NCBI RefSeq assembly: GCF_002954615.1
Contig: NZ_MSCJ01000001.1
Location: 2,356,001 to 2,420,000 of the forward strand
Source of the DNA: Photobacterium angustum
GTDB taxonomy: Bacteria > Pseudomonadota > Gammaproteobacteria > Enterobacterales > Vibrionaceae
Reading direction: 5' to 3'
Length of the DNA stretch: 64,000 nucleotides
Shown here: in pieces, positions 31,261 to 42,354 of the stretch
How the letters are laid out: each line of letters opens with the position of its first letter
Numbering within the stretch: position 1 is the stretch's first letter
The notes under the pieces: generated by a model
What the model saw: the letters and a program-made list of their open reading frames with translations, nothing else
What the model was told of the DNA's origin: nothing
Database searches by the model: none
Program-made: the position numbers and the translations under genes

Positions 31261-33495
31261 TTAGCCGTATAATCGTTTAGCCTCAGCGACATCTTTAACT
31301 TGTTCAATGCGTTTCAGTACACGACCTAACACTTCTAAGTCAGTCAATTCAAGCTCAAAGTCCATGATAGACATTTGCTTTTTATAATCAACTCGGCTTT
31401 TCATTCCCGCTACTTTTACTTTTTCATTCATTAAAGTATTGGTTAATTCTTTCAATAAGCCATTGCGCTCTGAAGCCGTCACACGCACAGTAATGGTATA
31501 ATTACCGACAAAACCGCCGCCCCAAACCGTATCAATAATACGCTCTGGCGCATGATGACGAAGCTCTTCAAGCTGCTCACAATCCATACGGTGAACAGAA
31601 ATACCACGGCCTTGTGTAACAAAGCCTTGAATATCATCGCCAGGAATAGGCTGACAACAACGAGCAAGGTGAGTCATCAGATTATCAACACCTTCAACAA
31701 CAACAGCATCACGTTGCGGTTTTTTATGGCTTGTTGCTTGCTTATTGCTTGCCTCAGATAGCTTTTCTAAAAGCTGCTGATCTTCTTCTTCTGCTGTTGG
31801 TTTATTTACTAGCGCATTAATATGGTTAATCACCTGATTAATACGTAAATCACCACTACCAATCCCCGCATATAGCTCTTCAGGCGATTTCACATTAAAA
31901 CGCTTTGCTGCGTAGTATTGCGCATCTTTTAACGTCGCATGAATTTTTACCAGCTCTGCCTCTAAGATCTCTTTACCCGCAATAATATTCTTATCACGAT
32001 CTTGCTTACGGAACCACGCATGAACTTTGGCACGAGCACGGCTAGATGTCACAAATCCTAAATTCGGGTTTAACCAATCTCGTGACGGATTCGGCTCTTT
32101 TTGAGTGATGATTTCAACTTGATCGCCCATTTGAAGATGATAAGTGAAAGGAACAATACGCCCTTCTACTTTGGCACCAATACAACGGTGACCCACTTCA
32201 GAGTGAATATGATAAGCAAAATCAAGCGGTGTCGCATTCGATGGCAAGTCAACCACATCCCCTTTAGGAGTAAAAGCATAGACGCGATCATCAAATACCT
32301 GACTACGAAGCTCATCCAGCATTTCGCCAGAATCTGACATTTCTTCTTGCCATGCTAATAGCTTACGCAGCCAATTAATTTTCTCATCGTAAGCGGTTTT
32401 CGCGCCACCTGATGCCGTACCCTCTTTGTACTTCCAGTGCGCAGCAACCCCTAACTCAGACTCTTCATGCATTTGCTTAGTACGGATCTGAATTTCAATC
32501 GTTTTACCTTCAGGACCAAGCACTACAGTGTGAATAGACTGATAACCGTTAGGTTTAGGGTTGGCAACGTAATCATCAAACTCTTTTGGTAAGTGACGAT
32601 ATTTGGTATGTACAACACCCAGTGCGGCATAGCAATCTTGTAGCTCTTCAGCAACAATACGCACAGCTCGAACATCAAAAAGCTCATCAAACTCTAAGCT
32701 TTTCTTCTGCATTTTTCGCCAAATGCTATAAATATGCTTAGGTCGACCTTGCACTTCTGCACGGATATTTGATGCTTTCATCGCATCAGATAAGTCATCA
32801 ACAAATTGTGTAATGTAATCTTCACGATCAATACGACGCTCAGATAACTGCTTAGCAATTTGCTTGTAAGTTTCAGGGTGTTGGTAACGGAACGCGTAAT
32901 CTTCAATTTCCCACTTAAGCTGACCAATACCGAGACGATTCGCTAATGGAGCATAAATGTTGGCACATTCTTGCGCTGCCGCTCGACGTACTTCATCAGG
33001 CTGATCTTTAACTTCACGTAAATTACAGATACGTTCAGCCAATTTAATAACCACGCAACGGAAATCATCAACCATCGACAGTAACATGCGTCGAATATTA
33101 TCCACCTGCGCGGCTTGCGCAGTTTCTTCCGCCGTTGATTTTAACTGGCTGATTGCACACATTTGTTCAACACCTTGAACTAAATGTAAAATCGTCCCGC
33201 TATATTCTTCTTTTAACGCTTCATTGCTGTAACAACCGCCTTCCACTAATGGGTATAACAAGGCCGCAATTAAAGTATCGGCATCCATACTCAAGGTGAC
33301 AAGGATTTCAACTAGCTCACGACCACGCCACAACAGTAACGGACCGTTTTCTTGTTCAGCGGCAAGTTCAATACAGCGCTGATATGTTCCTTCTATCCGA
33401 CTCGATACTTTTGCATCTTGACGTAAACTCTCGACCCACGAGACAAGCTCAAATGTGGTATTTTCCTTTAAATGCGCACCGCGAACTGCGACCAT
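31261..33495 (-). CDS. relA: GTP pyrophosphokinase RelA, (p)ppGpp synthetase I
   Basis: A 744-residue protein, exactly the E. coli length. It has a degenerate N-terminal hydrolase domain, a synthetase domain (RPKHIYSIWRKM and KPNGYQSIHT), a TGS domain near 405-465 (VYAFTPKGDVVDLP), a zinc-finger-like region with the CCQPIPGD motif, and a C-terminal ACT/RRM domain. It makes the stringent alarmone at ribosomes carrying uncharged tRNA. The order rlmD-relA is conserved with E. coli. Confidence 0.98.
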   Translation of the reverse strand: MVAVRGAHLKENTTFELVSWVESLRQDAKVSSRIEGTYQRCIELAAEQENGPLLLWRGRELVEILVTLSMDADTLIAALLYPLVEGGCYSNEALKEEYSGTILHLVQGVEQMCAISQLKSTAEETAQAAQVDNIRRMLLSMVDDFRCVVIKLAERICNLREVKDQPDEVRRAAAQECANIYAPLANRLGIGQLKWEIEDYAFRYQHPETYKQIAKQLSERRIDREDYITQFVDDLSDAMKASNIRAEVQGRPKHIYSIWRKMQKKSLEFDELFDVRAVRIVAEELQDCYAALGVVHTKYRHLPKEFDDYVANPKPNGYQSIHTVVLGPEGKTIEIQIRTKQMHEESELGVAAHWKYKEGTASGGAKTAYDEKINWLRKLLAWQEEMSDSGEMLDELRSQVFDDRVYAFTPKGDVVDLPSNATPLDFAYHIHSEVGHRCIGAKVEGRIVPFTYHLQMGDQVEIITQKEPNPSRDWLNPNLGFVTSSRARAKVHAWFRKQDRDKNIIAGKEILEAELVKIHATLKDAQYYAAKRFNVKSPEELYAGIGSGDLRINQVINHINALVNKPTAEEEDQQLLEKLSEASNKQATSHKKPQRDAVVVEGVDNLMTHLARCCQPIPGDDIQGFVTQGRGISVHRMDCEQLEELRHHAPERIIDTVWGGGFVGNYTITVRVTASERNGLLKELTNTLMNEKVKVAGMKSRVDYKKQMSIMDFELELTDLEVLGRVLKRIEQVKDVAEAKRLYG

Positions 33496-33563
33496 GTTTC
33501 TATCCTGTTTTCTCTGAATACCGATGATTGTCTTACATCACATTGCTATTTTTTTTATGGTGA

Positions 33564-34886
33564 TTAGCTTTTAACAAACAACGCCATTGATTCTAAATGC
33601 CCTGTATGAGGGAACATGTCCATCATACCAAGACGTGCCAACTTATACCCTTGCTGCAACAACATTTGACTATCACGAGCCAATGTTGCTGGATTACATG
33701 ATACATAGACCACTTTGCTTGGCGCTAAATTTACAATATGCTGCATCACGCCAGCCGCCCCAGCTCGTGCTGGGTCTAGTAAAATCTTATCAAATTGCTC
33801 TTGCGCCCACACTAGTTTCGTTACATCTTCATCCAAATTTGCTTGATAAAATGTTGCGTTATCTAGACCATTCGCTGCCGCATTAGCTGTCGCTCGCGCG
33901 ACCATTTCATCAACACCTTCCACGCCGACTACCGCTTTCGCTTGTCTTGCCAGCGGAAGGCTGAAATTGCCTAACCCACAGAATAAATCGAGTACCCTAT
34001 CCTGCGGCTGAATATCAAGCCAATTTATCGCTTGCTCAACCATTTTTACGTTTACGTCTCGATTAACCTGAATGAAATCTTTTGGTGAGAATGTCAGTCT
34101 TACATCGTCAATATCGTAGAACGGTTGCTCACCTAACATATGGTCAAGCTCATCTGACGACAGCGCTAAAAATAGCATCAATGCATGTTCAGTAGCGAAA
34201 GCTTTAATCGCTGCGAGATCATTGTCATTAAATGGCTGCAAATGACGAATTAACAATACGCGACCATTATCTGCATTAACCAATTCTATGTGGCCAACAT
34301 GCTTACGTCCTTTAAGATTACTTAACAGTTCACGTAATGGCGGTAACAAATCATTAAGAGTGGTCGCCAAAACAGGACAAGCATTCACATCAACGATGTC
34401 TTTACTCTGTTTTTTACGAAAGCCAAATACCATTTTGCCATTAGGTAGCATACGGACACTAAAACGTGCACAGCGACGATAATGTTCACTTTGCCTAACA
34501 ATAGGCTCAACTTGGGAGGCATCGTCTTTTTCTGTGATCGCAAATTTCTCCATCAATTCACTTAGCGCCTGTTGTTTGGCGATAACTTGACCTTGGTGGG
34601 ATAAATGTTGCAAGTTACAACCGCCACACTGGTCATAGATTGGACAATGAGGTTTAATACGCGCAGCACTGTCTTTTAAACGTTTGATCACGCGAGCTCG
34701 GGCATAATTTTTTTTGTCTTCCGTCAATTGCACAACAACGGTTTCATCGGGTAATGCACCATCAATGAAAACAGGTTTGTTGTTCAAGTGGCCGATGCCA
34801 GCGCCGATATGATCTAAACGGCTGATAGTTATTTCTTTATGCTTGGTATCGGTTTTACGTTTTTGAGGCTTAAAAAAGCGTGCCAT
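33564..34886 (-). CDS. rlmD: 23S rRNA (uracil(1939)-C5)-methyltransferase RlmD
   Basis: 440 residues: an N-terminal TRAM domain, a [4Fe-4S] site with CPIYDQCGGCNLQ plus a later Cys (NACPVL), and a C-terminal SAM methyltransferase with LDLFCGLGNFSLPLA. The catalytic Cys lies in YVSCNPATLARD. It lies upstream of relA and divergent from barA. Confidence 0.96.
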   Translation of the reverse strand: MARFFKPQKRKTDTKHKEITISRLDHIGAGIGHLNNKPVFIDGALPDETVVVQLTEDKKNYARARVIKRLKDSAARIKPHCPIYDQCGGCNLQHLSHQGQVIAKQQALSELMEKFAITEKDDASQVEPIVRQSEHYRRCARFSVRMLPNGKMVFGFRKKQSKDIVDVNACPVLATTLNDLLPPLRELLSNLKGRKHVGHIELVNADNGRVLLIRHLQPFNDNDLAAIKAFATEHALMLFLALSSDELDHMLGEQPFYDIDDVRLTFSPKDFIQVNRDVNVKMVEQAINWLDIQPQDRVLDLFCGLGNFSLPLARQAKAVVGVEGVDEMVARATANAAANGLDNATFYQANLDEDVTKLVWAQEQFDKILLDPARAGAAGVMQHIVNLAPSKVVYVSCNPATLARDSQMLLQQGYKLARLGMMDMFPHTGHLESMALFVKS

Positions 34887-35006
34887 AAAATTTTGCTCAC
34901 TGTTCAGGCATTGAGTATTTGTCGAACAGCACTGATTTATTTAATCTAGTGCTACTGATGGGAGCTAATTCTCCCACAGATTTGTCTGCTTGTAATTAAG
35001 AGAACC

Positions 35007-37802
35007 ATGACCAGATATGGACTTCGTGCCAGAGTATTTACTCTGACATTAGCACCTACACTTATAATCGGCTTATTATTAAGCGCTTTTTTCACCATGA
35101 GCCGTTATCAGGATCTGGAACATCAGCTGATTTCTACGGGTGCGAGTATCATCGAGCCGTTAGCGATTTCAGCGGAATACGGCATGACAGAAAAAAACCG
35201 AGAAGCAATTCGTCGGTTGATTGGTTATACCCATAGAAAGCACTCCGATATCATCCGCAGCATTGCGGTGTTTGATAACCATAATCATATTTTTGCCACA
35301 TCTAACTTCCACCGTAATTTTGATTCCTTCATGTATCCTGAAGGCAAACCTATTCCTCGGCTACTTGATACTCAGTTAACCGATAACACCTTAATATTAC
35401 GCGCGCCCATTCTTACTGAAGGTCAATTTGGTACTAATGTTGGTAGCGATGTTCGTGGTAAAGCCCTCGGCTATATCGCTATCGAACTGGATCTCAGCAC
35501 ACTACGGTTACAACAATACCAAGAAGTGTTTACCGCCTTAATGGTGTTATTACTGGGCTTAACCCTGTCATCACTGTTTGCGTATCGCTTAATGCAAGAC
35601 GTGACACAACCGATCTCTCATATGATCAGTGTGGTAGATAGGATCCGTCGTGGCCACCTTGATATTCGAATTGAAGGTCGATTGTTGGGCGAATTAGATA
35701 CCCTGAAAAACGGTATTAACGCCATGGCAATTTCGTTGTCGGAATACCACATTGAAATGCAACAAAGTATTGATCAGGCAACATCCGATCTACGTGAAAC
35801 TTTAGAGCAGTTAGAAATTCAGAACGTTGAATTAGATATTGCAAAAAAACGTGCGCAGGAAGCGGCACGGGTGAAATCAGAATTTTTAGCCAATATGTCT
35901 CATGAGCTCCGCACACCGCTAAACGGTGTAATTGGCTTTACCCGACAAATGCTCAAAACCAAATTAAATACTAGCCAGAAAGATTACCTATTAACGATTG
36001 AGAATTCAGCCAATAACCTGCTGACTATCATCAATGACATTCTCGATTTCTCGAAGCTCGAAGCGGGTAAGCTGTTACTCGAAAACATTCCTTTCGACTT
36101 TACGGACTCACTTGATGAAGTCATGCGCCTACTTGCGCCAAGTGCCCACGAAAAAGGCCTAGAACTGACACTGAAGATTGACGATCGTATTCCAGCAGGC
36201 TTAATTGGTGATCCATTACGTATTCAGCAAGTGGTCACTAACTTAATTGGTAATGCGGTTAAATTTACCGAGCATGGCAATATTGATGTCTCTGTCGAGT
36301 TAAAATCTGATGTGGATAATAATATCGCCCTACAGTTTATGGTTCGTGATACTGGTATTGGTATTTCAGAGCGTCAACAAGCGCAATTATTCCAAGCATT
36401 TAGCCAAGCTGACGCCAGTATTTCTCGCCGTTATGGCGGTACAGGATTAGGCCTTGTGATCACCCAGAAACTGGTGAGCCAAATGGGAGGCGAAGTCAGT
36501 TTAACCAGTCGCTTACACCAAGGCTCGACCTTCTGGTTCACCATCCAAATGAACAAGACGGATCTCCCCGTATCACAGCCAATTGATACGACAGCACTGC
36601 AAGGTAAGTCTTTACTATTGGTCGAAGCCAACATGCAAGCGGCCTCTGTCATTCAACAACGTTTAATGCTCGCAGGTATACATGTTACATATCGCGCAAG
36701 CATGCCTGACGATATTGACCACCATGATTTTGCTTTACTGTGTCTGTCACCGGGTGAACAACCACCATTACCTGTCATTCTAAATGATGTATTTAAAGCC
36801 GAACAAACGGCGGATAAGGTGCTAGTTTGCTTGCCAACAACAGAGCTTGCGTTATCAGAAAAACTTACTCAAACCGGTGTTTATGCCTGTTTAGGTAAAC
36901 CGCTTGCACAGCGTAAACTGTTTGAAGCGTTATGCGACAATGATGACGAGCCCCTTAGCGAATTAGAAGTACCGCTATTACCTACTGTTGTTGAAAAACT
37001 GCAACCTCTTACTGTGATGGCAGTAGATGATAACCCAGCGAACTTGAAGTTAATTTCAGCGCTACTTGGTGAGCGTGTAGAAACGGTTATTACCGCAACC
37101 GGTGGTAAAAAAGCGGTCGAATATGCAAAGAATAAAGCCTTTGATTTGATCTTTATGGATATTCAAATGCCTGAAATGGATGGTGTGACAGCCTGTCAGA
37201 AAATCCATGACACAGCACTGAACCATAACACACCAGTGATTGCTGTTACCGCACACGCCATGGCGGGAGAGCGTGAGCGTTTAATTAATGCTGGGATGGA
37301 TGATTATCTCACCAAACCGATTGAAGAGCATATTCTGCAGCAAATTTTAGCAAAATGGATTGCCCCAACGACACCTCAACCGCAAGCAACGCCATCCTCT
37401 GTAGGCAGAGCGCCTGTAACGCTTGAAGGACAAGTTAATGATGTCGCTCCTGTGACAAATAATAGCAGCGTTAGTTTTGATTGGAATTTAGCGTTAAAAC
37501 AAGCGGCAGGAAAAGAAGATTTAGCCTATGACATGCTGCAAATGCTGCTTGATTTCATGCCTGAGGTAGAAATGCTGGTTAATGAAGCACTGGATGGTAA
37601 AGATGTTGAACTCTGGCCACCGATTCATAAATTACACGGTAGCTGCGCTTACAGCGGTGTTCCACGCCTGAAGAATTTATGTTTGGAAATTGAAACCGCA
37701 CTTAAGGCTAATGCAACCCTGTCCGATATTGAACCAGAGCTATTAGAGCTGGTTGATGAAATGGATAACATTGTCAAAGCGTCTAAAGACTATCGAAACT
37801 AA
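35007..37802 (+). CDS. barA: Hybrid sensor histidine kinase BarA
   Basis: 931 residues. Two membrane helices (about 10-30 and 170-192) flank a periplasmic sensor. A HAMP domain, the kinase H-box SHELRTPLNG (His299), and a HATPase with GGTGLGLVI follow. Next come a degenerate receiver-like segment near 530-640, a true receiver (AVDDNPANLKL; phospho-Asp in FMDIQMPEMDG), and a C-terminal HPt domain (HKLHGSCAYSGV). It phosphorylates UvrY, which drives CsrB-type sRNAs that sequester CsrA; csrA is also in this window. It is divergent from rlmD. Confidence 0.95.
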   Translation: MTRYGLRARVFTLTLAPTLIIGLLLSAFFTMSRYQDLEHQLISTGASIIEPLAISAEYGMTEKNREAIRRLIGYTHRKHSDIIRSIAVFDNHNHIFATSNFHRNFDSFMYPEGKPIPRLLDTQLTDNTLILRAPILTEGQFGTNVGSDVRGKALGYIAIELDLSTLRLQQYQEVFTALMVLLLGLTLSSLFAYRLMQDVTQPISHMISVVDRIRRGHLDIRIEGRLLGELDTLKNGINAMAISLSEYHIEMQQSIDQATSDLRETLEQLEIQNVELDIAKKRAQEAARVKSEFLANMSHELRTPLNGVIGFTRQMLKTKLNTSQKDYLLTIENSANNLLTIINDILDFSKLEAGKLLLENIPFDFTDSLDEVMRLLAPSAHEKGLELTLKIDDRIPAGLIGDPLRIQQVVTNLIGNAVKFTEHGNIDVSVELKSDVDNNIALQFMVRDTGIGISERQQAQLFQAFSQADASISRRYGGTGLGLVITQKLVSQMGGEVSLTSRLHQGSTFWFTIQMNKTDLPVSQPIDTTALQGKSLLLVEANMQAASVIQQRLMLAGIHVTYRASMPDDIDHHDFALLCLSPGEQPPLPVILNDVFKAEQTADKVLVCLPTTELALSEKLTQTGVYACLGKPLAQRKLFEALCDNDDEPLSELEVPLLPTVVEKLQPLTVMAVDDNPANLKLISALLGERVETVITATGGKKAVEYAKNKAFDLIFMDIQMPEMDGVTACQKIHDTALNHNTPVIAVTAHAMAGERERLINAGMDDYLTKPIEEHILQQILAKWIAPTTPQPQATPSSVGRAPVTLEGQVNDVAPVTNNSSVSFDWNLALKQAAGKEDLAYDMLQMLLDFMPEVEMLVNEALDGKDVELWPPIHKLHGSCAYSGVPRLKNLCLEIETALKANATLSDIEPELLELVDEMDNIVKASKDYRN

Positions 37803-37835
37803 CCCGTTTTGCTTTAAACAGATAAGCTAACGATC

Positions 37836-37870
37836 AAAAAAGCGGTAGATATATTATCTACCGCTTTTTA
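37836..37870 (+). terminator. Bidirectional terminator between barA and acpS
   Basis: Long hairpin AAAAAGCGGTAGATA / TATCTACCGCTTTTT with a 3-base loop. A- and T-runs on both sides allow termination in both directions. Confidence 0.88.
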
Positions 37871-37898
37871 TTTATTAACGTAAAAAACTAATCGCGAT

Positions 37899-38279
37899 TC
37901 AACGTTCTAAAATGACAGTAGCAACTGCGTAATGACGCTCATCAGCAATGGTAAGGTGAACATGATTCACTCCCATTGCTTGCGCTAGTTCATTCGCTTT
38001 ACCTGATAAGCTCAGTAATGGCTTACCACGCTCATCATTTTTAACAGTAAAATCATGGAAAGAGACACCACACGCAATACCGGTACCGAGTGCTTTTGAT
38101 GCTGCTTCTTTGACCGCAAAACGTTTTGCTAAAAAGCGCCCTTTTAGCTTTAATTGCTGAAACTGTTCAAGCTCAGAGCTAGACAGTATTTTCTGGGCGA
38201 ACGCATCACCCGAGCGAGCAAAGACTTTTTCGACTCGCTCAATTTCAGCAATATCAGTCCCTAAACCAACAATCGCCAT
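37899..38279 (-). CDS. acpS: Holo-[acyl-carrier-protein] synthase
   Basis: This 126-residue enzyme attaches 4'-phosphopantetheine to acyl carrier protein. The N-terminal [12 protein letters not shown] carries the metal-binding Asp and [15 protein letters not shown] is the family signature. It is the last gene of the pdxJ-acpS pair, abutting pdxJ by one base, as in E. coli. Confidence 0.97.
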   Translation of the reverse strand: MAIVGLGTDIAEIERVEKVFARSGDAFAQKILSSSELEQFQQLKLKGRFLAKRFAVKEAASKALGTGIACGVSFHDFTVKNDERGKPLLSLSGKANELAQAMGVNHVHLTIADERHYAVATVILER

Positions 38280-39010
38280 TAACCACGCGCTTCCTGCATT
38301 AGCGAACGCATATCTGCCACTGACTTTTCTAGCCCATCAAACATTGCTCGTCCCATAATAGAATGCCCAATGTTGAGTTCATACAGCTCTGGCAATGCCG
38401 CTATCGGCTTAACATTGTGATAAGTTAAACCATGTCCTGCATTTACTTTAATACCTAAATTATGAGCGTAGCTTGCACCTGCAGCAATCTTCTTCAGTTC
38501 ATCCGATTGTGCCTCTTCGGTTGTCGCTTCTGCGTATTGCCCAGTATGAAGCTCAATAAACGGTGCGCCACATGCATGAGCAGCATCAATTTGCGCGCGA
38601 TCAGCATCAATGAAAAGTGACACTTTGATCCCAGCAGCTGTCAGTTTTTCTGTTGCCGCTTTTACTTTTTCAAGTTGACCTGCGACATCTAGACCACCTT
38701 CTGTGGTTAACTCTTCACGCTTTTCTGGTACTAAGCAAACATATTCAGGCTTAACATCTAACGCAATTGCTACCATTTCATCAGTGACGGCCATTTCTAA
38801 ATTCATGCGAGTTTGGATCGTCTCACGTAAAATACACACATCACGATCATTAATGTGACGACGATCTTCACGCAAATGAATAGTGATGCCATCAGCGCCT
38901 GCTCGCTCGGCTACTTCTGCAGCATGAACAGGATCTGGGTAACGTGTACCACGCGCATTACGTAATGTCGCAATATGATCGATGTTCACGCCAAGTAATA
39001 TATTGTTCAT
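38279..39010 (-). CDS. pdxJ: Pyridoxine 5'-phosphate synthase
   Basis: A 243-residue TIM-barrel enzyme closing the B6 ring from 1-deoxyxylulose 5-phosphate. The N-terminus has [16 protein letters not shown] and [18 protein letters not shown] near 195 and [11 protein letters not shown] near 220 also match. It overlaps recO by four bases (ATGA), indicating coupled translation. Confidence 0.98.
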   Translation of the reverse strand: MNNILLGVNIDHIATLRNARGTRYPDPVHAAEVAERAGADGITIHLREDRRHINDRDVCILRETIQTRMNLEMAVTDEMVAIALDVKPEYVCLVPEKREELTTEGGLDVAGQLEKVKAATEKLTAAGIKVSLFIDADRAQIDAAHACGAPFIELHTGQYAEATTEEAQSDELKKIAAGASYAHNLGIKVNAGHGLTYHNVKPIAALPELYELNIGHSIMGRAMFDGLEKSVADMRSLMQEARG

Positions 39011-39717
39011 GTTCCGATTCTCCTTCCTCGCGGGATAAACAATTCCCGGCTTTTTAATGGCTTAGAACCAAGATACGGTTTTAATGCCATCCTTGTAAAT
39101 CGTTTTGCTGCGCGTAACTGCTCTGGGGTTTCAAATCGTCTAGCGGCAATAGCTTTTAAATCATTGCCACGAAAGGTTAATAAACCAATTTTCATCGAAG
39201 CAATAAACCCCTGCTGCTCGCGGTAGTTATAGGTCATATCATCTTCAACACTTAATCCACTACCAGCGCAATGCAGAAAGTCAATCCCGTAGCCTAGATG
39301 ATGTAGTAGCGAAAGCTCAAAGCGGCGTAAAGCAGGCTCTGGGTTATCCGCTTGTGCTAGCTCTCTAAGCACATTCAAATAATCCAGAAACAGCTGAGGA
39401 TAAGGGGTATGGTTGCCCAATACACGTACCAGTATTTCATTCACATACATTGCTGAATATAAAATATAGCTGCGTAGGGGTAAACCTATACTGATAGGTT
39501 CGGCATGAGTAAGAACAGGCATCGCACCTTTGCCACTCCACTTCATAAATAAGGGAGTAAAAGGTTGGAGTGTGCCTTTTAGATTAGATCGCTTACGGCG
39601 AGCGCCTTTAGAAAGAAGAGTAAGACGGCCATGATCCTCGCTAAATACATCAAGGATCAGGCTCGTCTCACTATAGGGACGAGAATGAAGGACAAAACAA
39701 CGCTGTAGCCCTTCCAT
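39007..39717 (-). CDS. recO: DNA repair protein RecO
   Basis: 236 residues with the N-terminal OB-fold segment [19 protein letters not shown] and [12 protein letters not shown], and the C-terminal [13 protein letters not shown] end. It helps load RecA onto SSB-coated gaps. It follows era by 8 bp in the conserved rnc-era-recO-pdxJ-acpS order. Confidence 0.96.
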   Translation of the reverse strand: MEGLQRCFVLHSRPYSETSLILDVFSEDHGRLTLLSKGARRKRSNLKGTLQPFTPLFMKWSGKGAMPVLTHAEPISIGLPLRSYILYSAMYVNEILVRVLGNHTPYPQLFLDYLNVLRELAQADNPEPALRRFELSLLHHLGYGIDFLHCAGSGLSVEDDMTYNYREQQGFIASMKIGLLTFRGNDLKAIAARRFETPEQLRAAKRFTRMALKPYLGSKPLKSRELFIPRGRRIGT

Positions 39718-39725
39718 TACTACCC

Positions 39726-40631
39726 TTATAAGTCGTCGATGTAACCAAGGCTTCGCAGTGCACGTTCGTCATCTGCCCAACCTGATTTCACTTTAACCCA
39801 AAGTTCAAGGTAAACTTTACGTTCAAACAAGTCTTCCATGTCTAAACGCGCTTCGCGTCCTATCACTTTGATTTTATCGCCACCTTTACCAATCACCATT
39901 TTCTTCTGGCCTTTACGTTCAACCAGAATCAAACCATTGATATCGAAACCATCTGTTTCAGGGTTGTAATCGAATCGCTCGATTTCAACCGTCACAGCGT
40001 ATGGCAATTCATCACCCGTAAAACGCATCAGCTTCTCACGGATAATTTCAGAGGCCATAAAGCGTTGAGAACGATCAGTTACGTATTCTTCAGGGAAGTA
40101 GTACTCACACTCAGGTAAGTGCTGACGTACGATTTTCTCTACCGCATCAATGTTTGTACCATGCTTTGCTGATACCGGAATCACATCAACAAATTCCATC
40201 TTACTTGCAAGCTCTTGCAAGTGAGGGAATAGCTCATGCTTATCTTTTACGTTATCAACTTTATTCACTAACAACACAGTTGGTAACTGGCTCTTCGCCA
40301 ACTTGTTTAATACCATCTCATCGTCAGCTGTCCACATAGTGCCATCAACTAAAAACAATACTAATTCAACATCGGTTAATGAACTGCTTGCAGCACGGTT
40401 CATTAAACGGTTAATTGTACGTTTTTCTTCAATGTGCAATCCTGGAGTATCAACATACACAGCTTGATAGCCGTCACGTGTGTCTACACCCATAATACGG
40501 TGGCGCGTGGTTTGTGGTTTACGAGAAGTAATAGATAACTTCTGCCCCACTAAACGGTTTAGCAAGGTTGATTTACCGACATTCGGTCGACCAACAATGG
40601 CTATAAAGCCACAATGTTGTTTATCTGTCAT
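39726..40631 (-). CDS. era: GTPase Era
   Basis: 301 residues. G1 is GRPNVGKS at 14-21, G3 DTPGLH and G4 NKVD, and the C-terminal KH domain contains [11 protein letters not shown]. It binds 16S rRNA during 30S assembly. Its start overlaps the rnc stop by four bases. Confidence 0.98.
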   Translation of the reverse strand: MTDKQHCGFIAIVGRPNVGKSTLLNRLVGQKLSITSRKPQTTRHRIMGVDTRDGYQAVYVDTPGLHIEEKRTINRLMNRAASSSLTDVELVLFLVDGTMWTADDEMVLNKLAKSQLPTVLLVNKVDNVKDKHELFPHLQELASKMEFVDVIPVSAKHGTNIDAVEKIVRQHLPECEYYFPEEYVTDRSQRFMASEIIREKLMRFTGDELPYAVTVEIERFDYNPETDGFDINGLILVERKGQKKMVIGKGGDKIKVIGREARLDMEDLFERKVYLELWVKVKSGWADDERALRSLGYIDDL

Positions 40632-41302
40632 GATTCCAACTGATTTAGTGCAAGTTCTGCTGCTGCCTGCTCTGCCTTGCGCCGACTGCCGCCTTTGCCA
40701 ATTACAGGTTTATCCAAACCTGTTACGTCACATTGTACGGTGAACTCTTGATTATGAGCTTCACCTTGTACCTTAGTTACAGTATATGCAGGTAGCGGTA
40801 AACGACGACCTTGTAAACACTCTTGAAGACGTGTTTTTGGATCTTTTTGATTGATGCCTGGCTCAATCGTATCAAGACGAGCTTTATACCAAGCCAATAC
40901 GATACTTCGTACTTGCTCAACATCGCTATCTAGATAAATCGCGCCAATGATTGCTTCAACACAGTCAGCAAGAATCGAATCGCGACGGAAGCCACCACTC
41001 TTTAACTCGCCAGGTCCCAGTAACAAATGGTCGCCAAGCTCGAATTCTCGACCTAGCTCAGCCAATGTTTTTCCACGGACTAGTGTTGCACGCATTCGGC
41101 TCATATCACCTTCATCCACTGAAGGAAAACGGTGATATAAGTCATCAGCAATAACAAAACTTAAAATAGAGTCACCTAAAAACTCTAGGCGCTCATTGTG
41201 GGTGCCATTAGCACTGCGGTGTGTCAGTGCTAATGTCATCAACTCACAATTATTAAATTGGTAGCCCAGCTTGCGCTGAAGCCTATTCGCTGGAGTTGTC
41301 AT
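40628..41302 (-). CDS. rnc: Ribonuclease III
   Basis: 224 residues from the ATG of [14 protein letters not shown], preceded by GAGAG; the upstream in-frame extension is not family-like and overlaps lepB. The catalytic signature [10 protein letters not shown] is at 36-45, and the C-terminal dsRNA-binding domain has [13 protein letters not shown]. It processes rRNA and other duplex RNA. Confidence 0.98.
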   Translation of the reverse strand: MTTPANRLQRKLGYQFNNCELMTLALTHRSANGTHNERLEFLGDSILSFVIADDLYHRFPSVDEGDMSRMRATLVRGKTLAELGREFELGDHLLLGPGELKSGGFRRDSILADCVEAIIGAIYLDSDVEQVRSIVLAWYKARLDTIEPGINQKDPKTRLQECLQGRRLPLPAYTVTKVQGEAHNQEFTVQCDVTGLDKPVIGKGGSRRKAEQAAAELALNQLES

Positions 41303-41312
41303 TTTCTCTCGA

Positions 41313-42212
41313 TTATTTAATGCTACCGATACGATTAAAACGTACGCCGGTAGGGATCCAAGATGGAAGTAAACTATCTGCTTGTCGATCAAACTCAAAG
41401 CTGATCCAAATAGCTACCGCCTTGCCAACAAGATTCGCTTCTGGCACAAAGCCCCAGTAACGACTGTCAGCACTATTGTCACGGTTATCACCCATAACAA
41501 AATAGTTTCCTTCTGGTACAACCCACTCACCAATACCTGGACGAGGCTCATATGCCATACGACGATCACGACGTAATGGGTTGATCAGAATATGGTGATC
41601 AACATCACCCAGTTGTTCTTTAAACTCAACTAAACGTGCCATACCTTGCTTAAAGTCACTGTCAGTCATATCGGTTAATTTAACCAGTTTACATACTGAG
41701 GTACCTTTAGGCTGAATACACAGTTGCTTATCTTCACTGTAACGAACAGTATCGCCAGGTAGGCCAACAACACGCTTAATGTAATCAATCTTTGGCTGAG
41801 GTGGGAATTTAAACACCACTACATCACCACGCTTTGGCTCACCTGTACTGACGATTTTATCGTGGAAAACAGGATCTCGTAGACCATAAGCAAATTTTTC
41901 AACCAGAATAAAGTCACCTACGTATAAAGTCGGTAGCATTGATTCTGATGGAATTTGAAAAGGTTCATAAATGAAAGAGCGGAATACCATGATCAAAGCA
42001 ATGACAGGGAACATTGAACTTGCTGATTCAACCCATGCAGGCTGTGGCGCAACACTTTCTAGCGTTTTAGCATCAACTTGACCACCGGATTGTTCAGCTG
42101 CTGCAGCTATTTTTAATTGACGCTTCGGTGCCCAAAGAAACTTATCAAGTGCCCAAATGATCCCTGTTACTAACGTAGCTAGTACCAGAATCAAAGAAAA
42201 AGTGTTTGCCAT
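41313..42212 (-). CDS. lepB: Signal peptidase I
   Basis: 299 residues from [14 protein letters not shown] with AAGGGA upstream; an earlier start is rejected on alignment. Two membrane segments lie at about 5-25 and 65-80. The catalytic Ser91 is in IPSESMLPT and the general-base Lys in [26 protein letters not shown] closes the box. It cleaves signal peptides of exported proteins. It follows lepA and precedes rnc. Confidence 0.98.
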   Translation of the reverse strand: MANTFSLILVLATLVTGIIWALDKFLWAPKRQLKIAAAAEQSGGQVDAKTLESVAPQPAWVESASSMFPVIALIMVFRSFIYEPFQIPSESMLPTLYVGDFILVEKFAYGLRDPVFHDKIVSTGEPKRGDVVVFKFPPQPKIDYIKRVVGLPGDTVRYSEDKQLCIQPKGTSVCKLVKLTDMTDSDFKQGMARLVEFKEQLGDVDHHILINPLRRDRRMAYEPRPGIGEWVVPEGNYFVMGDNRDNSADSRYWGFVPEANLVGKAVAIWISFEFDRQADSLLPSWIPTGVRFNRIGSIK

Positions 42213-42354
42213 GTTATCCCTTATGTTTAACCCGACCAACAGAAGAATGTTGATCTGCTCTGCCCCATTTAGAGCGTCAGAGTAAAAGAAAGTGCTATTT
42301 AATTAATAAATAAGCACTTTCTAATCGTTTTTGAAGCTTATTAGCTAAAGATAA

